Below, piece after piece: positions 1 through 9,490 of a DNA stretch of 64,000 nt. The stretch is taken from positions 5,966,001-6,030,000 of the forward strand of contig NZ_AP017295.1 in the NCBI RefSeq assembly GCF_001548375.1. Direction: 5' to 3'. The stretch comes from Nostoc sp. NIES-3756. GTDB lineage: Bacteria > Cyanobacteriota > Cyanobacteriia > Cyanobacteriales > Nostocaceae. A program made the translations under genes and the position numbers. Within the stretch, counting starts at the first letter, position 1. Each line of letters starts with the position of its first letter. The notes under the pieces are model-generated. The model was not told where the DNA came from and made no database searches. It saw only the letters and a program-made list of their open reading frames with translations.

Positions 1-2450
1 GGGATGTTTTGGAAGAAATCTAAACTCTCCTCAACGGTCATGTTGAGAACGTCAGAAATAGATTTATCCTTATATTTCACTTGCAAAGTTTCGCGGTTAT
101 ACCTTGCACCTTTACAAATTTCACACTGCACATAAACGTCAGGAAGAAAGTTCATTTCAATGACATTTACACCCTGTCCGCTACAGCCTTCACAACGTCC
201 ACCTTTAACGTTAAAAGAAAATTGTCCGGGTTTATAACCTCTGGCTTTGGCTTCTATTGTTTGCGAGAAGACATCACGAATGACATCAAACACACCTGTG
301 TAGGTTGCAGGGTTAGAACGTGGTGTACGGCCGATGGGTGACTGGTCGATGACAATAGCTTTATCAACTGCATTTAAACCTTGAATCTTATCTAAATCTT
401 TAGGCAAAGGAACTTTTTTGGTGAGATGATGTTGTAGTGATGGGTAAAGTAATTCGTTAATTAATGTCGATTTACCTGAACCAGATACACCTGTGACCGC
501 TACGAGTTTACCTAAAGGAATTTCGACATCGATATTTCTTAAATTGTTGCGATGGGCATTTTTAATTATTAGACTGCGACCATTACCTTCGCGCCTTTCT
601 GCTGGTGTATGAATTACCCTTCGTCCTGATAAGTATGCACCAGTCAGAGATTTCTCTGCTGTTAATAAATTCTCTAAATCTCCTTGGGAAATAATATTAC
701 CGCCGTGGATACCTGCACCGGGGCCGATATCAACTAAATAGTCGGCGGCACGGATTGTTTCTTCATCGTGTTCAACTACAATTAAGGTATTACCTAAATC
801 GCGTAATTTAATTAAAGTTTTTAACAGTCTACCGTTATCTCTTTGATGTAACCCAATGCTTGGTTCGTCTAAAACGTAGAGAACTCCTGTTAAGCCAGAA
901 CCAATTTGTGTGGCGAGGCGAATACGTTGCGCTTCCCCACCGGAAAGGGTCATGGCTGCCCGGTCTAGGGTAAGATAATCTAAACCAACATCTAACAAAA
1001 ATTGCAGTCTAGCCTTCACTTCTCGTAAGACTAAATCAGCAATTTTCATTTGACGATCGCTCAATTTTAACTGTTCTGTTCTCTCCCGGCAATCCCGAAT
1101 CGATACCCCAGTTAAATCTAAAATATTATGTTGTCCTAACTTCACCGCCAAGGCTTCCGGTTTTAATCGTTTCCCCTTGCACACTTCACAAGGTTGGTCG
1201 ATTAAATACTGCTCTAATTTTTGCTTAACTAATTCTGAACCGCCTTCATATTGGCGTTGTAAAATTGGCAGTACACCTTTAAATTGCGGAGTCTTTTGGT
1301 TATCCTTACTTTCTGGTTTCTCCCCATATAAAATAATTTGCTGTTGTTCTGGTGTCAGCTTATGCCATTGGATTTGTAACTCAAAATTATGAGTTTGCCC
1401 TAAACTATATAGTAGTTCTAGGTAATAGGAATTTTCTTTTTCTGACCAAGGTGCGATCGCAGCATATACTGGTGCATCAGGGTCAGGTATTACCAACTCT
1501 GGCGAAAATCTCTGTAAAGTCCCAATACCGTGACAGTTGGGACAAGCGCCGTAAGGGGAGTTGAAGGAGAACAAGCGCGGTGATAACTCCTCCATTACCG
1601 CACCATGTTCAGGACAGGCGAAGTTTTCCGAAAATACTAATTCTTCTTCTTGCGCTTCTGGGTTGTCGGAGGGTGGACTAATCAATATGATGGCAATACC
1701 ACTAGATTGTTTTAAGCACGTAGACAGGGAATCTACCAAACGCTCTTGTAAACCGTCTTTTTTCACCAAACGGTCAATGACAACTTCGATAGTATGGGTC
1801 AAATTTTTATCTAATTCAATCGAGTCGGATAGTTCCCGAACTTCGCCATCAACCCGCACCCGCACAAAACCCTGAGAAGCCAAACTAGATAACAGCTTGC
1901 GGTGAGTTCCTTTCTTACCCCTAACCACAGGCGCAAGAATTTGAAACTTTGTCCGGTCTGGGAGTTCCATAATTCTATCAACCATCTCATCGATAGTTTG
2001 GGGTGCAATACAGCGATCGCATATGGGACAATGGGGTTCACCAGCCCGACCAAACAACAATCGCAGATAGTCGTAAATTTCCGTCACCGTTCCCACAGTG
2101 GAACGGGGGTTGTGTGATGTAGATTTCTGGTCAATGGAAATTGCGGGACTTAAACCTTCGATGGCTTCCACATCAGGTTTATCCAATTGTCCTAAAAATT
2201 GTCTAGCGTAGGCGCTGAGGGACTCCACATAACGCCGTTGACCTTCAGCGAAAATAGTATCAAACGCTAAGGAAGATTTACCCGACCCTGATACACCAGT
2301 AAACACAATCAGGCGATCGCGTGGCAACTCCAAGTCAATATTCTTCAGATTATGCTGTCTCGCACCCCGAATCCTAATTGTATTCTGGCTGTTGTGATTA
2401 GTATAGGGAAGGTGTCCATTTAGGGATGCGGCTAGCTTATTATCTGACAT
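1..2450 (-). CDS. uvrA: UvrA, excinuclease ABC subunit A (3' end outside window)
   Basis: UvrA is the DNA-damage-recognition ATPase of nucleotide excision repair; it loads UvrB on lesions. The frame is open from the ATG at 2448-2450 to the window edge, giving about 816 residues of a protein usually 940-970 long, so only the last part is missing. Visible landmarks are an N-terminal Walker A (GVSGSGKSSLAFDT, about 2.3 kb), an ABC signature (LSGGEAQRIRLA) near 0.95 kb, a second Walker A (GVSGSGKSTL) near 0.48 kb, and a C-terminal zinc-finger CxxC pair (CEGC and CEIC) near 0.13-0.2 kb. There is no frameshift in the visible part. It is a stand-alone housekeeping gene transcribed leftward. Confidence 0.97.
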   Translation of the reverse strand, partial: MSDNKLAASLNGHLPYTNHNSQNTIRIRGARQHNLKNIDLELPRDRLIVFTGVSGSGKSSLAFDTIFAEGQRRYVESLSAYARQFLGQLDKPDVEAIEGLSPAISIDQKSTSHNPRSTVGTVTEIYDYLRLLFGRAGEPHCPICDRCIAPQTIDEMVDRIMELPDRTKFQILAPVVRGKKGTHRKLLSSLASQGFVRVRVDGEVRELSDSIELDKNLTHTIEVVIDRLVKKDGLQERLVDSLSTCLKQSSGIAIILISPPSDNPEAQEEELVFSENFACPEHGAVMEELSPRLFSFNSPYGACPNCHGIGTLQRFSPELVIPDPDAPVYAAIAPWSEKENSYYLELLYSLGQTHNFELQIQWHKLTPEQQQIILYGEKPESKDNQKTPQFKGVLPILQRQYEGGSELVKQKLEQYLIDQPCEVCKGKRLKPEALAVKLGQHNILDLTGVSIRDCRERTEQLKLSDRQMKIADLVLREVKARLQFLLDVGLDYLTLDRAAMTLSGGEAQRIRLATQIGSGLTGVLYVLDEPSIGLHQRDNGRLLKTLIKLRDLGNTLIVVEHDEETIRAADYLVDIGPGAGIHGGNIISQGDLENLLTAEKSLTGAYLSGRRVIHTPAERREGNGRSLIIKNAHRNNLRNIDVEIPLGKLVAVTGVSGSGKSTLINELLYPSLQHHLTKKVPLPKDLDKIQGLNAVDKAIVIDQSPIGRTPRSNPATYTGVFDVIRDVFSQTIEAKARGYKPGQFSFNVKGGRCEGCSGQGVNVIEMNFLPDVYVQCEICKGARYNRETLQVKYKDKSISDVLNMTVEESLDFFQNI

Positions 2451-2544
2451 ATAGACAAGGTGATAGAGTGAGGCAGCGCGAAACAGTTTTTAATAATACT
2501 ACTTTTACTATGGTTATAGTAGAACAATAGTACTGTTTTAGGTA

Positions 2545-2709
2545 ATGATTGCCCAATATTTATCCTACAGACATCCTACCAAGTCTGCTATTGGCAACAT
2601 CCCAATTCAATATGCTACCGAGGGTGTATGGTATCGCACATCTCACCACAGACTCAATCAAGCAACACTTGATCATGTTCAGCGTATCCTTCAAGTACAG
2701 TTTGATTAG
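2545..2709 (+). CDS. possible small protein, 54 aa, unknown
   Basis: An ATG-started frame of 54 codons (beginning MIAQYLSYRH, ending QRILQVQFD) lies between uvrA and a repeat-rich stretch. Its composition is protein-like, with several Tyr, His and Gln, and it is not low complexity. I do not recognise a family, and the ribosome-binding site is weak. It may be a real short cyanobacterial protein or a chance frame; the overlapping alternative frame at 2549-2755 looks less protein-like. Confidence 0.3.
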   Translation: MIAQYLSYRHPTKSAIGNIPIQYATEGVWYRTSHHRLNQATLDHVQRILQVQFD

Positions 2710-2933
2710 TTCAATAATGGAGCGATCACTATTACATAATAATGTCTCACACTAGACCAGATGTGGTTATAACTGCTTGTAAGGAAGACAGTATAATTAC
2801 GGTATATTATCTATATTTAAACGTAGATATGATAACAAGCAACCACTATAAGCGATCGCTTGTTAGTTTTATATCCTCTACTCAACCAATTCAAAATTAA
2901 GCAAGCCAAATTTCCTAAGGGTTTCTGAATTTT

Positions 2934-3128
2934 TCAGCTTCCCCATTGTTGTTGAGCAAAAGTTCCACTAGCCCAATCTTGTGGTTGAAGGAAAAACTCC
3001 GTTAACTGTGCTTCTGGTGTACCTGGTTCTGCTTCATAGCAGTATTCCCAACGTGTTAGAGGTCTGGAGTTTAGACTAAGCCATGCAAAATGACCCAGCA
3101 GGGCTGAGTCTAAACTCCAGTTGTTGGT
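2934..3128 (-). pseudogene. 3' remnant of an unknown gene
   Basis: Read leftward from 3128, an open frame of 64 codons without a start codon encodes a protein-like peptide (containing [20 protein letters not shown] and ending [10 protein letters not shown]). An in-frame stop at 3129-3131 lies exactly where an interspersed repeat begins, which suggests that the 5' part was lost or replaced. A 57-bp palindromic segment (3064-3120) is included in frame. I do not recognise the family. Confidence 0.3.
3064..3120. repeat. 57-bp inverted repeat (hairpin element) in frame in a gene remnant
   Basis: The left arm CTGGAGTTTAGACTAAGCC and the right arm GGCTGAGTCTAAACTCCAG are complementary apart from one mismatch, with a loop of about 19 bases. 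The length is 57 = 3 x 19, so it keeps the reading frame of the surrounding remnant. It resembles the small dispersed palindromic elements known from Nostoc-type genomes. Confidence 0.6.
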
Positions 3129-3215
3129 TTACCTCATCAAACCCATTGATACTGAAATTTTGCGGGAAACCGTGCGTTAGGTTGACTGTTGACGCTTAAG
3201 TGTTAACTGTCAACC
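3128..3215 (+). repeat. interspersed repeat, copy 1 (left of TPS locus)
   Basis: About 88 bp, running from TTTACCTCATCAAACCCA to GTTAACTGTCAACC. It aligns with 13396-13485 in the same orientation at roughly three-quarters identity by eye. The two copies bracket the haemagglutinin/protease/TpsB locus. Confidence 0.55.
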
Positions 3216-3278
3216 AACTTCTCTACTACTGAATGAAGGATAGGCAAAGCCTATCTCATCTTCCCCGCTATGCTTGCT

Positions 3279-6200
3279 TTACCAAGGACTACCAATCATT
3301 GTAAATGGGGCCCAATAAAATGGATGGGAGAGATTACCCACGACATTTTTCTGCAAATACTCAGCTATTTCTGGAGAAAGCTCAACACTGTTATTGACAC
3401 CAATTAATTTGTTATCCTCAATTTTTACTTTGCCTTGAATCATTGCTAACTGTGCTTGTCGCAGTGCTTCTGCTTTAATTGGGGCTGTCTTTAATTGACT
3501 GTAAAACTCTGTCATTAATCCCAAAGTTCCAGCATCGGAAACATACCACAAACTAGCGACAGCCGATTTGACACCCGTTTGCACCGCTAACCCAGCAAAA
3601 CCTAATTCCGCGTTTTCATCTCCAAAAGCTGACTTACAAGCACTCAATACTAACAACTCTACAGGTGGCTGACTCCAGCCCAACTCCCGTACTTGATTCA
3701 AGCGTAGTTTTTGATTATACAACTGAATGTAAGATTCATTATCACTACCAGAGACGAAATCTACGTGAGTTGCTAAATGAATCAAACTAAAAGGATTTTG
3801 CTGGCGTTGGCTTTTGAGATTATTTAAGGTAAAACTTTCGTCTAAAAGGACTTTACCCTGCCATTTTTGAGCGATAGTAGCAACTTCTACAGGTACAGCT
3901 AGCAATGGTTCTTGTTTTTGTTCTTGAGTAAACTGGCTGGCTCCCATTGCCAAAACTTGTGATTTTTTTACAGAAGTGTAACTAGTATCAGTCAAACTAA
4001 AACTAGGTAATAGTCCCAAACTATATTTTTCAATCAAAAATTGTTTGCCATCATGTAAAGCCGCCATAGGAATTGAGCGCAAGCCTTCATCCAAAATAAG
4101 TGCAAAATTTGTGATTCCTTGCTTTTGTAACTCGGCTTCTTGTGGAGCAATTAACCATTGATATAATTGCTGTGACGGAGACAAGTAGTTAGTGGTATTA
4201 GCTTGATTAACATCAGAAATTGTATTGTAAAATTGCTGTGCAACTTGCATTAATTTGGCTCTAGTTACACCAGCAATTAATTTACGAATGGGTTTACCTT
4301 CATCTGTTACAAGCACTAACTCGAGTGTATCTTTATCCCTTGTTGAGTTATCACCACTAGGACTAAATTGAGCATAGAAAACAGCTGGTTTAGCACCTGT
4401 TTGTACTCGAATTTGTTTGAGCGTAATTTGAACTTCTGCCAAACTTTTAGTAGAAGTGGTAATTGATTCTCCGATCAACTTGTCAAACTTGCGTGTTAGC
4501 TTTTCGTCTATAGCAGCAACGGTGTAGTCTACAACTGAAGTCGTAGTAACATTAGTATTAGTAATATTGGCTATTGCTGGATTAGGCGATGATTCTTCTG
4601 TGAAGGTATCGGAAGTATCATTAGCTTTTCCGCTAGTAGTAATCTGAATATCTCTTGTAGGGGTATCAGTATCAGATGATTGTCCACCAGTAATAATCTG
4701 AATATCACCTTGAGTGTAACTATTAGTGAGAAAAAGTGGAGGTCTAATTGTATCAAACGTAGTAATTGCTCCTGCTGTACCATTTACACTAGAATTGCCA
4801 ATTATAAAGCCTCTAACGTTGTTGGCACTATGATTAATTGTGATACTTCCAGAATCTAAGCCGCCTATTGTAGAGATACTAGCGTCACCAATGTAGCTAT
4901 CAAATGTACTAATAGCTCTAAAAGATGATTTTGTGTTTACATTTACATCACCACCAAAACCAAAAAAGCCGCCTTGGGTATTGATGTAATTAAGTTCGAT
5001 ATCATCATTAGCAGTGAGGTTGACTGCACCACCATCACCGAAATCAGAAATAGAACTGGTATCTACATCTCCTAGAAGTAACTCTCCACTAGAACTGAAG
5101 TCAACTGCACCGCCATTACCCTCAATAGAACTGGTATTTACATCTCCTAGAAATAACCCTCCACCAGAACTGAGAAGGACTGCACCACCATCACCAAAAT
5201 AAGAACTAGTATCTACATCTCCTAAAAATAACCCTCCACCAGAACTGAAATCAACTCCACCACCATTACCCTCAATAGAACTAGTATTTACATCTCCTAA
5301 ATCTAATTCCACAAGAGAACTGAGAATGACTTCACCACCATTACCCTCAATAGAATTAGTATTTACATCTCCTAAAAACAACCCTTCATTAGCAAAGATA
5401 ATGACTTCGCCACCATCGCCAAAATAAGAACTAGTATCTACATCTCCTGAAAACAACCCTTGATTAGCAAAGATAATGACTTCACCACCATTGCTAAAAA
5501 CAGAAATAGAACTAGTATCTATATTGCCTACAAATAAATTTCCACCAGAAGCAAGGTTAACTGCTCCACTAATGCCAAAATCAGAACTAGAACTAGTATC
5601 TACATTTCCTATATCTAATTCTCCACCAGCAATGATGTTAACCGTTCCCGCATCACCAACAGAAGAACTAGTGTTTATATCTCCTAGTACGAATATTCCT
5701 CCAGGAGCTTGTAATGTGATATCTCCACCATCATTATCATCAAGATAATTCGAGTTTAAAGCACTTGTAGTAATTTCGCCATTACTACTATTGATGTTAA
5801 TGGCTCCCCCGACAGTAAAAATTTCATCTGTGGAAATATTCCCACCAGCTTGTAAGTTAATAGAAGCATTATCAAGACCTATAATTGGAGCAAAGGCAAT
5901 AATTTCACCTTGGTCAGCATTAGCTCGAATAGTTACAGGGTCAGAGACAACAAGTACATCTTCTAGAAATGAATAAGATGAATAAGCTGTAATTAACCCA
6001 CTGCCATCTGTGCGTCCGATAGTGATGGAATTAAAGCCATTAGCTAAGGCTTCAATATCTAAATCTGTTAAGTCTAAAGTGTCTTCTCCACTATCAACGA
6101 AGTCGTTAATTGTAATATTTTGGCTGGCTGTCGATGGTTGGAGGATGAGGTTGCCATTACCTTCAACAGATGCGTCACCACCATTGAAGTCGATTTCGTT

Positions 6201-8054
6201 TGCTGTCAATGTCAGGTTGTTACTACCTGCGTTCAAGGTATTATTAAAAGCGATCGCTCCTGTACCTGCGTTAATATCGGTGTCAGAAGTCAGGATCACA
6301 CTACCATTGAGAGTAATATTACCACCACCAGCACTACCAGAGGAATTGATACTGCTACCAATAATAATAATACTACCGCCTGTCGTGCTGAGGGAAATTG
6401 CCCCTCCATTGTTTGAGTTTGTCGAGGACGAGTTTAAATTACCTGTGGTGATGTTACCTGGAGCTTCTAAAGTAATTGAACCTGCGTTGCCTGAACTTGT
6501 TGATGAGGTAGTGATATTGCCTACTGTAATACTTCCAGTTGGTGTTGTGGGGCTTGTTGGCGGTTCAAATCTTGTTCCCCCTTGATTTGAAGGAAAATTA
6601 GTATCAATAACTGAAGACAAACCAGCCCTCAAAATTACAGCGTTACTAGTTGTCAAAGTGCTGAAATCTGGATCACTAGATGGAATGCTACCAGTAGTAT
6701 CTGGCGAAGTAATTGAGATGTTGCCACCTTGAATACTTCCTGTTGCTTCTACCTTCAGTGCAGCACCAGTGTAATTACCAAATACAACATCTCCATTGGC
6801 TCTGATAATCGGATCGTATAAACTAACAAAGGTTCCCGCATTACCTGATAAGTTAAGAATTTTAAACTGTCCACCACTAGCAAAGTGAGCATCGCCAGAA
6901 ATCACACCATCACTCACTAAACTTAAATTGCCACCGCTAACAAAGGGTGTTTGTGGATGATTCAGGGCTAAAATATCGATGTTCTGATTTCCCTGAATGT
7001 AGAGATTGCCACCAGCTTGTGCTTTGAAGGAGTTTGTAACGCTATCGCGTACACGTACTGTATCTCTAGCTAACAGGTTTAAGTTCCCAGTTGTTATTAG
7101 TTGACTCTCTGGCAAGGTCAAGTTATTAGCCGCAGAAAGAGTGGCTGTTTGTGAGGTGACTCCTTTGGCTACCACATCCCCGGAATTGATGGGGATATTA
7201 GATGTGGTAAGTTGTACCTGTCCATTACTGTTGACTGTCAATTCACCAGTATTATTTAAACCAGTACCTGTTAATAATTGGGGTAAACTAGCAACCGTAA
7301 TATTATTTGATGTGGCTGCGTTGGTGGGAATCTCTAAACTAATTATGTTGCCTGTTTGGCTGATGCGGAGGAATTTGCCAGCTTCCACGCTGGCAATTGT
7401 CAGGTTGCCATTGGGTACTGATATTTGACCAGTACTAACAACAGTTCCACCTACTAAACTTAGATTTTGATTTGGGTTTGATAATTCTAAGTTGGCTAAA
7501 TTAATAATGCTACCTGTCTGTTGATTAGCAAAATTAAAACCTATGGGATTGCCATTTAAGATTGAATAATTGTTATTCCCTACAGAATTGTAAATTCCGT
7601 TATTAAAACTAATACCTGTAGCTGTGGTGGCAGTAAAGCTGGCAGGGACGTTTAAGGTTGCATTAGCACCAAAAATAATACCAGCCGGATTCATTAAAAA
7701 CAAGTTAGCGCTGCTACCTGTAACTTGAATCAGTCCATTAATTAAAGAGGGATCGCCACCAACTACTCTACCTAAGATATTTTGAATGTTCGGGTTAGAG
7801 AGGAAGTTTGCGGTTTGATTGGCATCTAAATTAAATTTTTGAAAGCTATGAAATAAGTTTGCGCCATTTCCAGAAACAGTACCCCCATTGATATTAATTA
7901 AATTTCCATTGGTGTTGACTATGGTTCCTGTGTCGTTGTTATTAGCTGGGGTGATGTTTTGAGCTGTCGCTGGTAAAAGGATTTGGCTGACGCTGAATAT
8001 AGCGATCGCATTTGTGAGGAGTAATAGGTTATTTCTTATAGCTTGAGAAGTCAC
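3279..8054 (-). CDS. TpsA-type haemagglutinin with C-terminal CHAT protease domain
   Basis: A 1591-residue secreted protein. The signal peptide (about residues 1-31, ending PATAQ) is followed by a two-partner-secretion domain (about 32-300) with the usual motifs GRVVGG, LFLMNPAGIIFG and ASFTATTA. A long Ser/Gly/Asn-rich beta-helix-like region follows, with at least six tandem 25-residue repeats (GDVNTSSIEGNGG type) encoded near 5000-5650. The last ~320 residues are a CHAT (caspase-like) peptidase domain with putative catalytic His1430 (LATHVDF) and Cys1473 (LSACKSA). The start is GTG at 8052-8054; no better in-frame start was seen. It is downstream of two protease genes and COP23 on the same strand, opposite a divergent tpsB. 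Secretion through that TpsB and proteolysis by the CHAT domain are family-based inferences. Confidence 0.9.
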   Translation of the reverse strand: MTSQAIRNNLLLLTNAIAIFSVSQILLPATAQNITPANNNDTGTIVNTNGNLININGGTVSGNGANLFHSFQKFNLDANQTANFLSNPNIQNILGRVVGGDPSLINGLIQVTGSSANLFLMNPAGIIFGANATLNVPASFTATTATGISFNNGIYNSVGNNNYSILNGNPIGFNFANQQTGSIINLANLELSNPNQNLSLVGGTVVSTGQISVPNGNLTIASVEAGKFLRISQTGNIISLEIPTNAATSNNITVASLPQLLTGTGLNNTGELTVNSNGQVQLTTSNIPINSGDVVAKGVTSQTATLSAANNLTLPESQLITTGNLNLLARDTVRVRDSVTNSFKAQAGGNLYIQGNQNIDILALNHPQTPFVSGGNLSLVSDGVISGDAHFASGGQFKILNLSGNAGTFVSLYDPIIRANGDVVFGNYTGAALKVEATGSIQGGNISITSPDTTGSIPSSDPDFSTLTTSNAVILRAGLSSVIDTNFPSNQGGTRFEPPTSPTTPTGSITVGNITTSSTSSGNAGSITLEAPGNITTGNLNSSSTNSNNGGAISLSTTGGSIIIIGSSINSSGSAGGGNITLNGSVILTSDTDINAGTGAIAFNNTLNAGSNNLTLTANEIDFNGGDASVEGNGNLILQPSTASQNITINDFVDSGEDTLDLTDLDIEALANGFNSITIGRTDGSGLITAYSSYSFLEDVLVVSDPVTIRANADQGEIIAFAPIIGLDNASINLQAGGNISTDEIFTVGGAININSSNGEITTSALNSNYLDDNDGGDITLQAPGGIFVLGDINTSSSVGDAGTVNIIAGGELDIGNVDTSSSSDFGISGAVNLASGGNLFVGNIDTSSISVFSNGGEVIIFANQGLFSGDVDTSSYFGDGGEVIIFANEGLFLGDVNTNSIEGNGGEVILSSLVELDLGDVNTSSIEGNGGGVDFSSGGGLFLGDVDTSSYFGDGGAVLLSSGGGLFLGDVNTSSIEGNGGAVDFSSSGELLLGDVDTSSISDFGDGGAVNLTANDDIELNYINTQGGFFGFGGDVNVNTKSSFRAISTFDSYIGDASISTIGGLDSGSITINHSANNVRGFIIGNSSVNGTAGAITTFDTIRPPLFLTNSYTQGDIQIITGGQSSDTDTPTRDIQITTSGKANDTSDTFTEESSPNPAIANITNTNVTTTSVVDYTVAAIDEKLTRKFDKLIGESITTSTKSLAEVQITLKQIRVQTGAKPAVFYAQFSPSGDNSTRDKDTLELVLVTDEGKPIRKLIAGVTRAKLMQVAQQFYNTISDVNQANTTNYLSPSQQLYQWLIAPQEAELQKQGITNFALILDEGLRSIPMAALHDGKQFLIEKYSLGLLPSFSLTDTSYTSVKKSQVLAMGASQFTQEQKQEPLLAVPVEVATIAQKWQGKVLLDESFTLNNLKSQRQQNPFSLIHLATHVDFVSGSDNESYIQLYNQKLRLNQVRELGWSQPPVELLVLSACKSAFGDENAELGFAGLAVQTGVKSAVASLWYVSDAGTLGLMTEFYSQLKTAPIKAEALRQAQLAMIQGKVKIEDNKLIGVNNSVELSPEIAEYLQKNVVGNLSHPFYWAPFTMIGSPW
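4985..5660 (-). repeat. 75-bp (25-aa) tandem repeats inside the haemagglutinin gene
   Basis: Successive units read GDVDTSSYFGDGGEVIIFAN, GDVNTNSIEGNGGEVILSS, GDVNTSSIEGNGGGVDFSS and so on, spaced 25 residues apart. DNA identity between some neighbours is high (for example around 5130-5160 and 5200-5230), so unit number may vary by slippage or recombination. The flanks grade into degenerate copies. Confidence 0.8.
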
Positions 8055-8226
8055 GATAGATGCCTAGATATAAATACTGAATGTAAACTATTACCTACTT
8101 AAGTATGGGTAATGTTATTCAGTATAAGTCTCAAAATTGTTTAAAGTCTAGTTAAATTTACTAAGAATTGTTGAAAGAATTGTACATAACAAAATTCTTC
8201 ATTTTTTTTAAGGTAAGCAAATATAA

Positions 8227-8255
8227 GGATGTAAGCGTTTTTCGCACTTACATCC
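8227..8255 (-). terminator. hairpin downstream of the 355-aa protease gene
   Basis: GGATGTAAG and CTTACATCC form a 9-bp stem with an 11-nt loop, 37 bp after the stop of the protease gene on the minus strand. The T-rich stretch follows only after some 15 bases, so this may be a terminator or just a palindrome in the gap to the haemagglutinin gene. Confidence 0.4.
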
Positions 8256-8291
8256 CTATACATTTATGTGACAAACATAACTCCTGAAAGA

Positions 8292-9359
8292 TTACCAAAG
8301 TTTACCACCAGTAGGAGTATTATTTGGTTTAGGTTTGGCCTGGGTGGATGGGGGACGGGATGGGGATACTTGGGTGGTAGGGGTAGTTTCTTGAGTCGTC
8401 TTCGGTACTACTTCGATAGCTGTGTCTTCTTCTTCTTCCCGAATGTTTGTGTTTGGGGGAACTTTGCTAGATCCTGCTCTATTACCACCCCTTAAGGCAA
8501 TAGTATTATTGAAGATTCCAGGTTCAGACTTGTCAATCTTGATGCCCAGTTTTGTGGCAGCACTGGGTACTATTTTCAGAAAAGTGCTGACAGGAATACC
8601 CAGATTAAACCCTGTTTTACCTGCAACGCTTTGAGAACCACTTTCTTGATTTCCCTCTGGAGTTACTTTTGTTGTGGGAGAGGTTTCTTCCCTATCACCT
8701 CTACCATGAATACCTACTACCCGCCCGGACACATCAAATACGGGGCCACCACTCATCCCTGCTCTGGTGACGCTGGTATAAACTAGAGCATATCCTTTAT
8801 CAACAGCTTGTTCTTCTTCTCCCTCTGTTGCTTCTGCATCAAGACGGCCGGAAATTAGCGAAGATGTAAACTGGAAGACACGGCGTTTAATGGCTGCACC
8901 AGGATTAGGAAAGCCGGCAATGTACACCCCAGCCCCCTCAGTTGTAAAGTCAGAATTACCTACGGTTGCTACTTCAAAGTTGCGCTCGCTCCGAAATCTT
9001 ACAATTGCTAAATCTACACCAGGCAATTTTTGAATATCTCTTTGGGTAGAAATTGCAATTTTTTGCCGTTTTTTCCCGCCTTTAGGTAAAGGTGTGACTA
9101 CTGTATATTCATCATCAGTATGTTTGACAACGTGTTCTGCTGTCAGTACTACGTAAACATTTTTACCTCGTTCTTGATAGCGCCCAATAATCACCCCTGA
9201 ACCAGGGGAATTAATTAATGGCTCAATGCGTACCACAGTTGATTTAGCAATACTGGCTACATCAGTTGGCAGTAAGGCTTGTTTAGCAAAAGCAGGGCTG
9301 GCAACAGTCACAATTGCAGCACCGATAAAGCAACTTGGTAAAAAATATCTATTTAACAT
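8292..9359 (-). CDS. secreted trypsin-like serine protease (S1 family)
   Basis: 355 residues with a signal peptide (about 1-25, ASPAFA). A trypsin-like domain carries the apparent triad His76 (LTAEHVV), Asp116 (GVDLAIVRF) and Ser203 (RAGMSGGPV). The C-terminal ~90 residues are Pro/Thr-rich with an acidic patch (EEEEDT), probably disordered, and there is no PDZ domain, unlike HtrA/DegP. The protein should act outside the cytoplasmic membrane. It lies 131 bp downstream of a second protease gene on the same strand and 237 bp upstream of the CHAT haemagglutinin, so processing of the secreted haemagglutinin is a possible role; that is inference from position. Confidence 0.85.
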   Translation of the reverse strand: MLNRYFLPSCFIGAAIVTVASPAFAKQALLPTDVASIAKSTVVRIEPLINSPGSGVIIGRYQERGKNVYVVLTAEHVVKHTDDEYTVVTPLPKGGKKRQKIAISTQRDIQKLPGVDLAIVRFRSERNFEVATVGNSDFTTEGAGVYIAGFPNPGAAIKRRVFQFTSSLISGRLDAEATEGEEEQAVDKGYALVYTSVTRAGMSGGPVFDVSGRVVGIHGRGDREETSPTTKVTPEGNQESGSQSVAGKTGFNLGIPVSTFLKIVPSAATKLGIKIDKSEPGIFNNTIALRGGNRAGSSKVPPNTNIREEEEDTAIEVVPKTTQETTPTTQVSPSRPPSTQAKPKPNNTPTGGKLW

Positions 9360-9490
9360 ATATGTTTTCTCCTGAAAGATGAAGTTGATATTTTTATGTA
9401 TAAAAAAGGTTCTGTGATTTTCACTGGGAACAGTAAATAGGAAATACTGTTAAAAGTTCTCTATTGCCTGTTCCCTTTTTTTGATGGAGA

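Noticed and set aside
6010..6585. 191-codon plus-strand frame inside the haemagglutinin gene
   Set aside because: It is a mirror frame caused by the repetitive Gly/Ser/Asn codons of the real minus-strand gene; low-complexity Leu/Pro-rich product.
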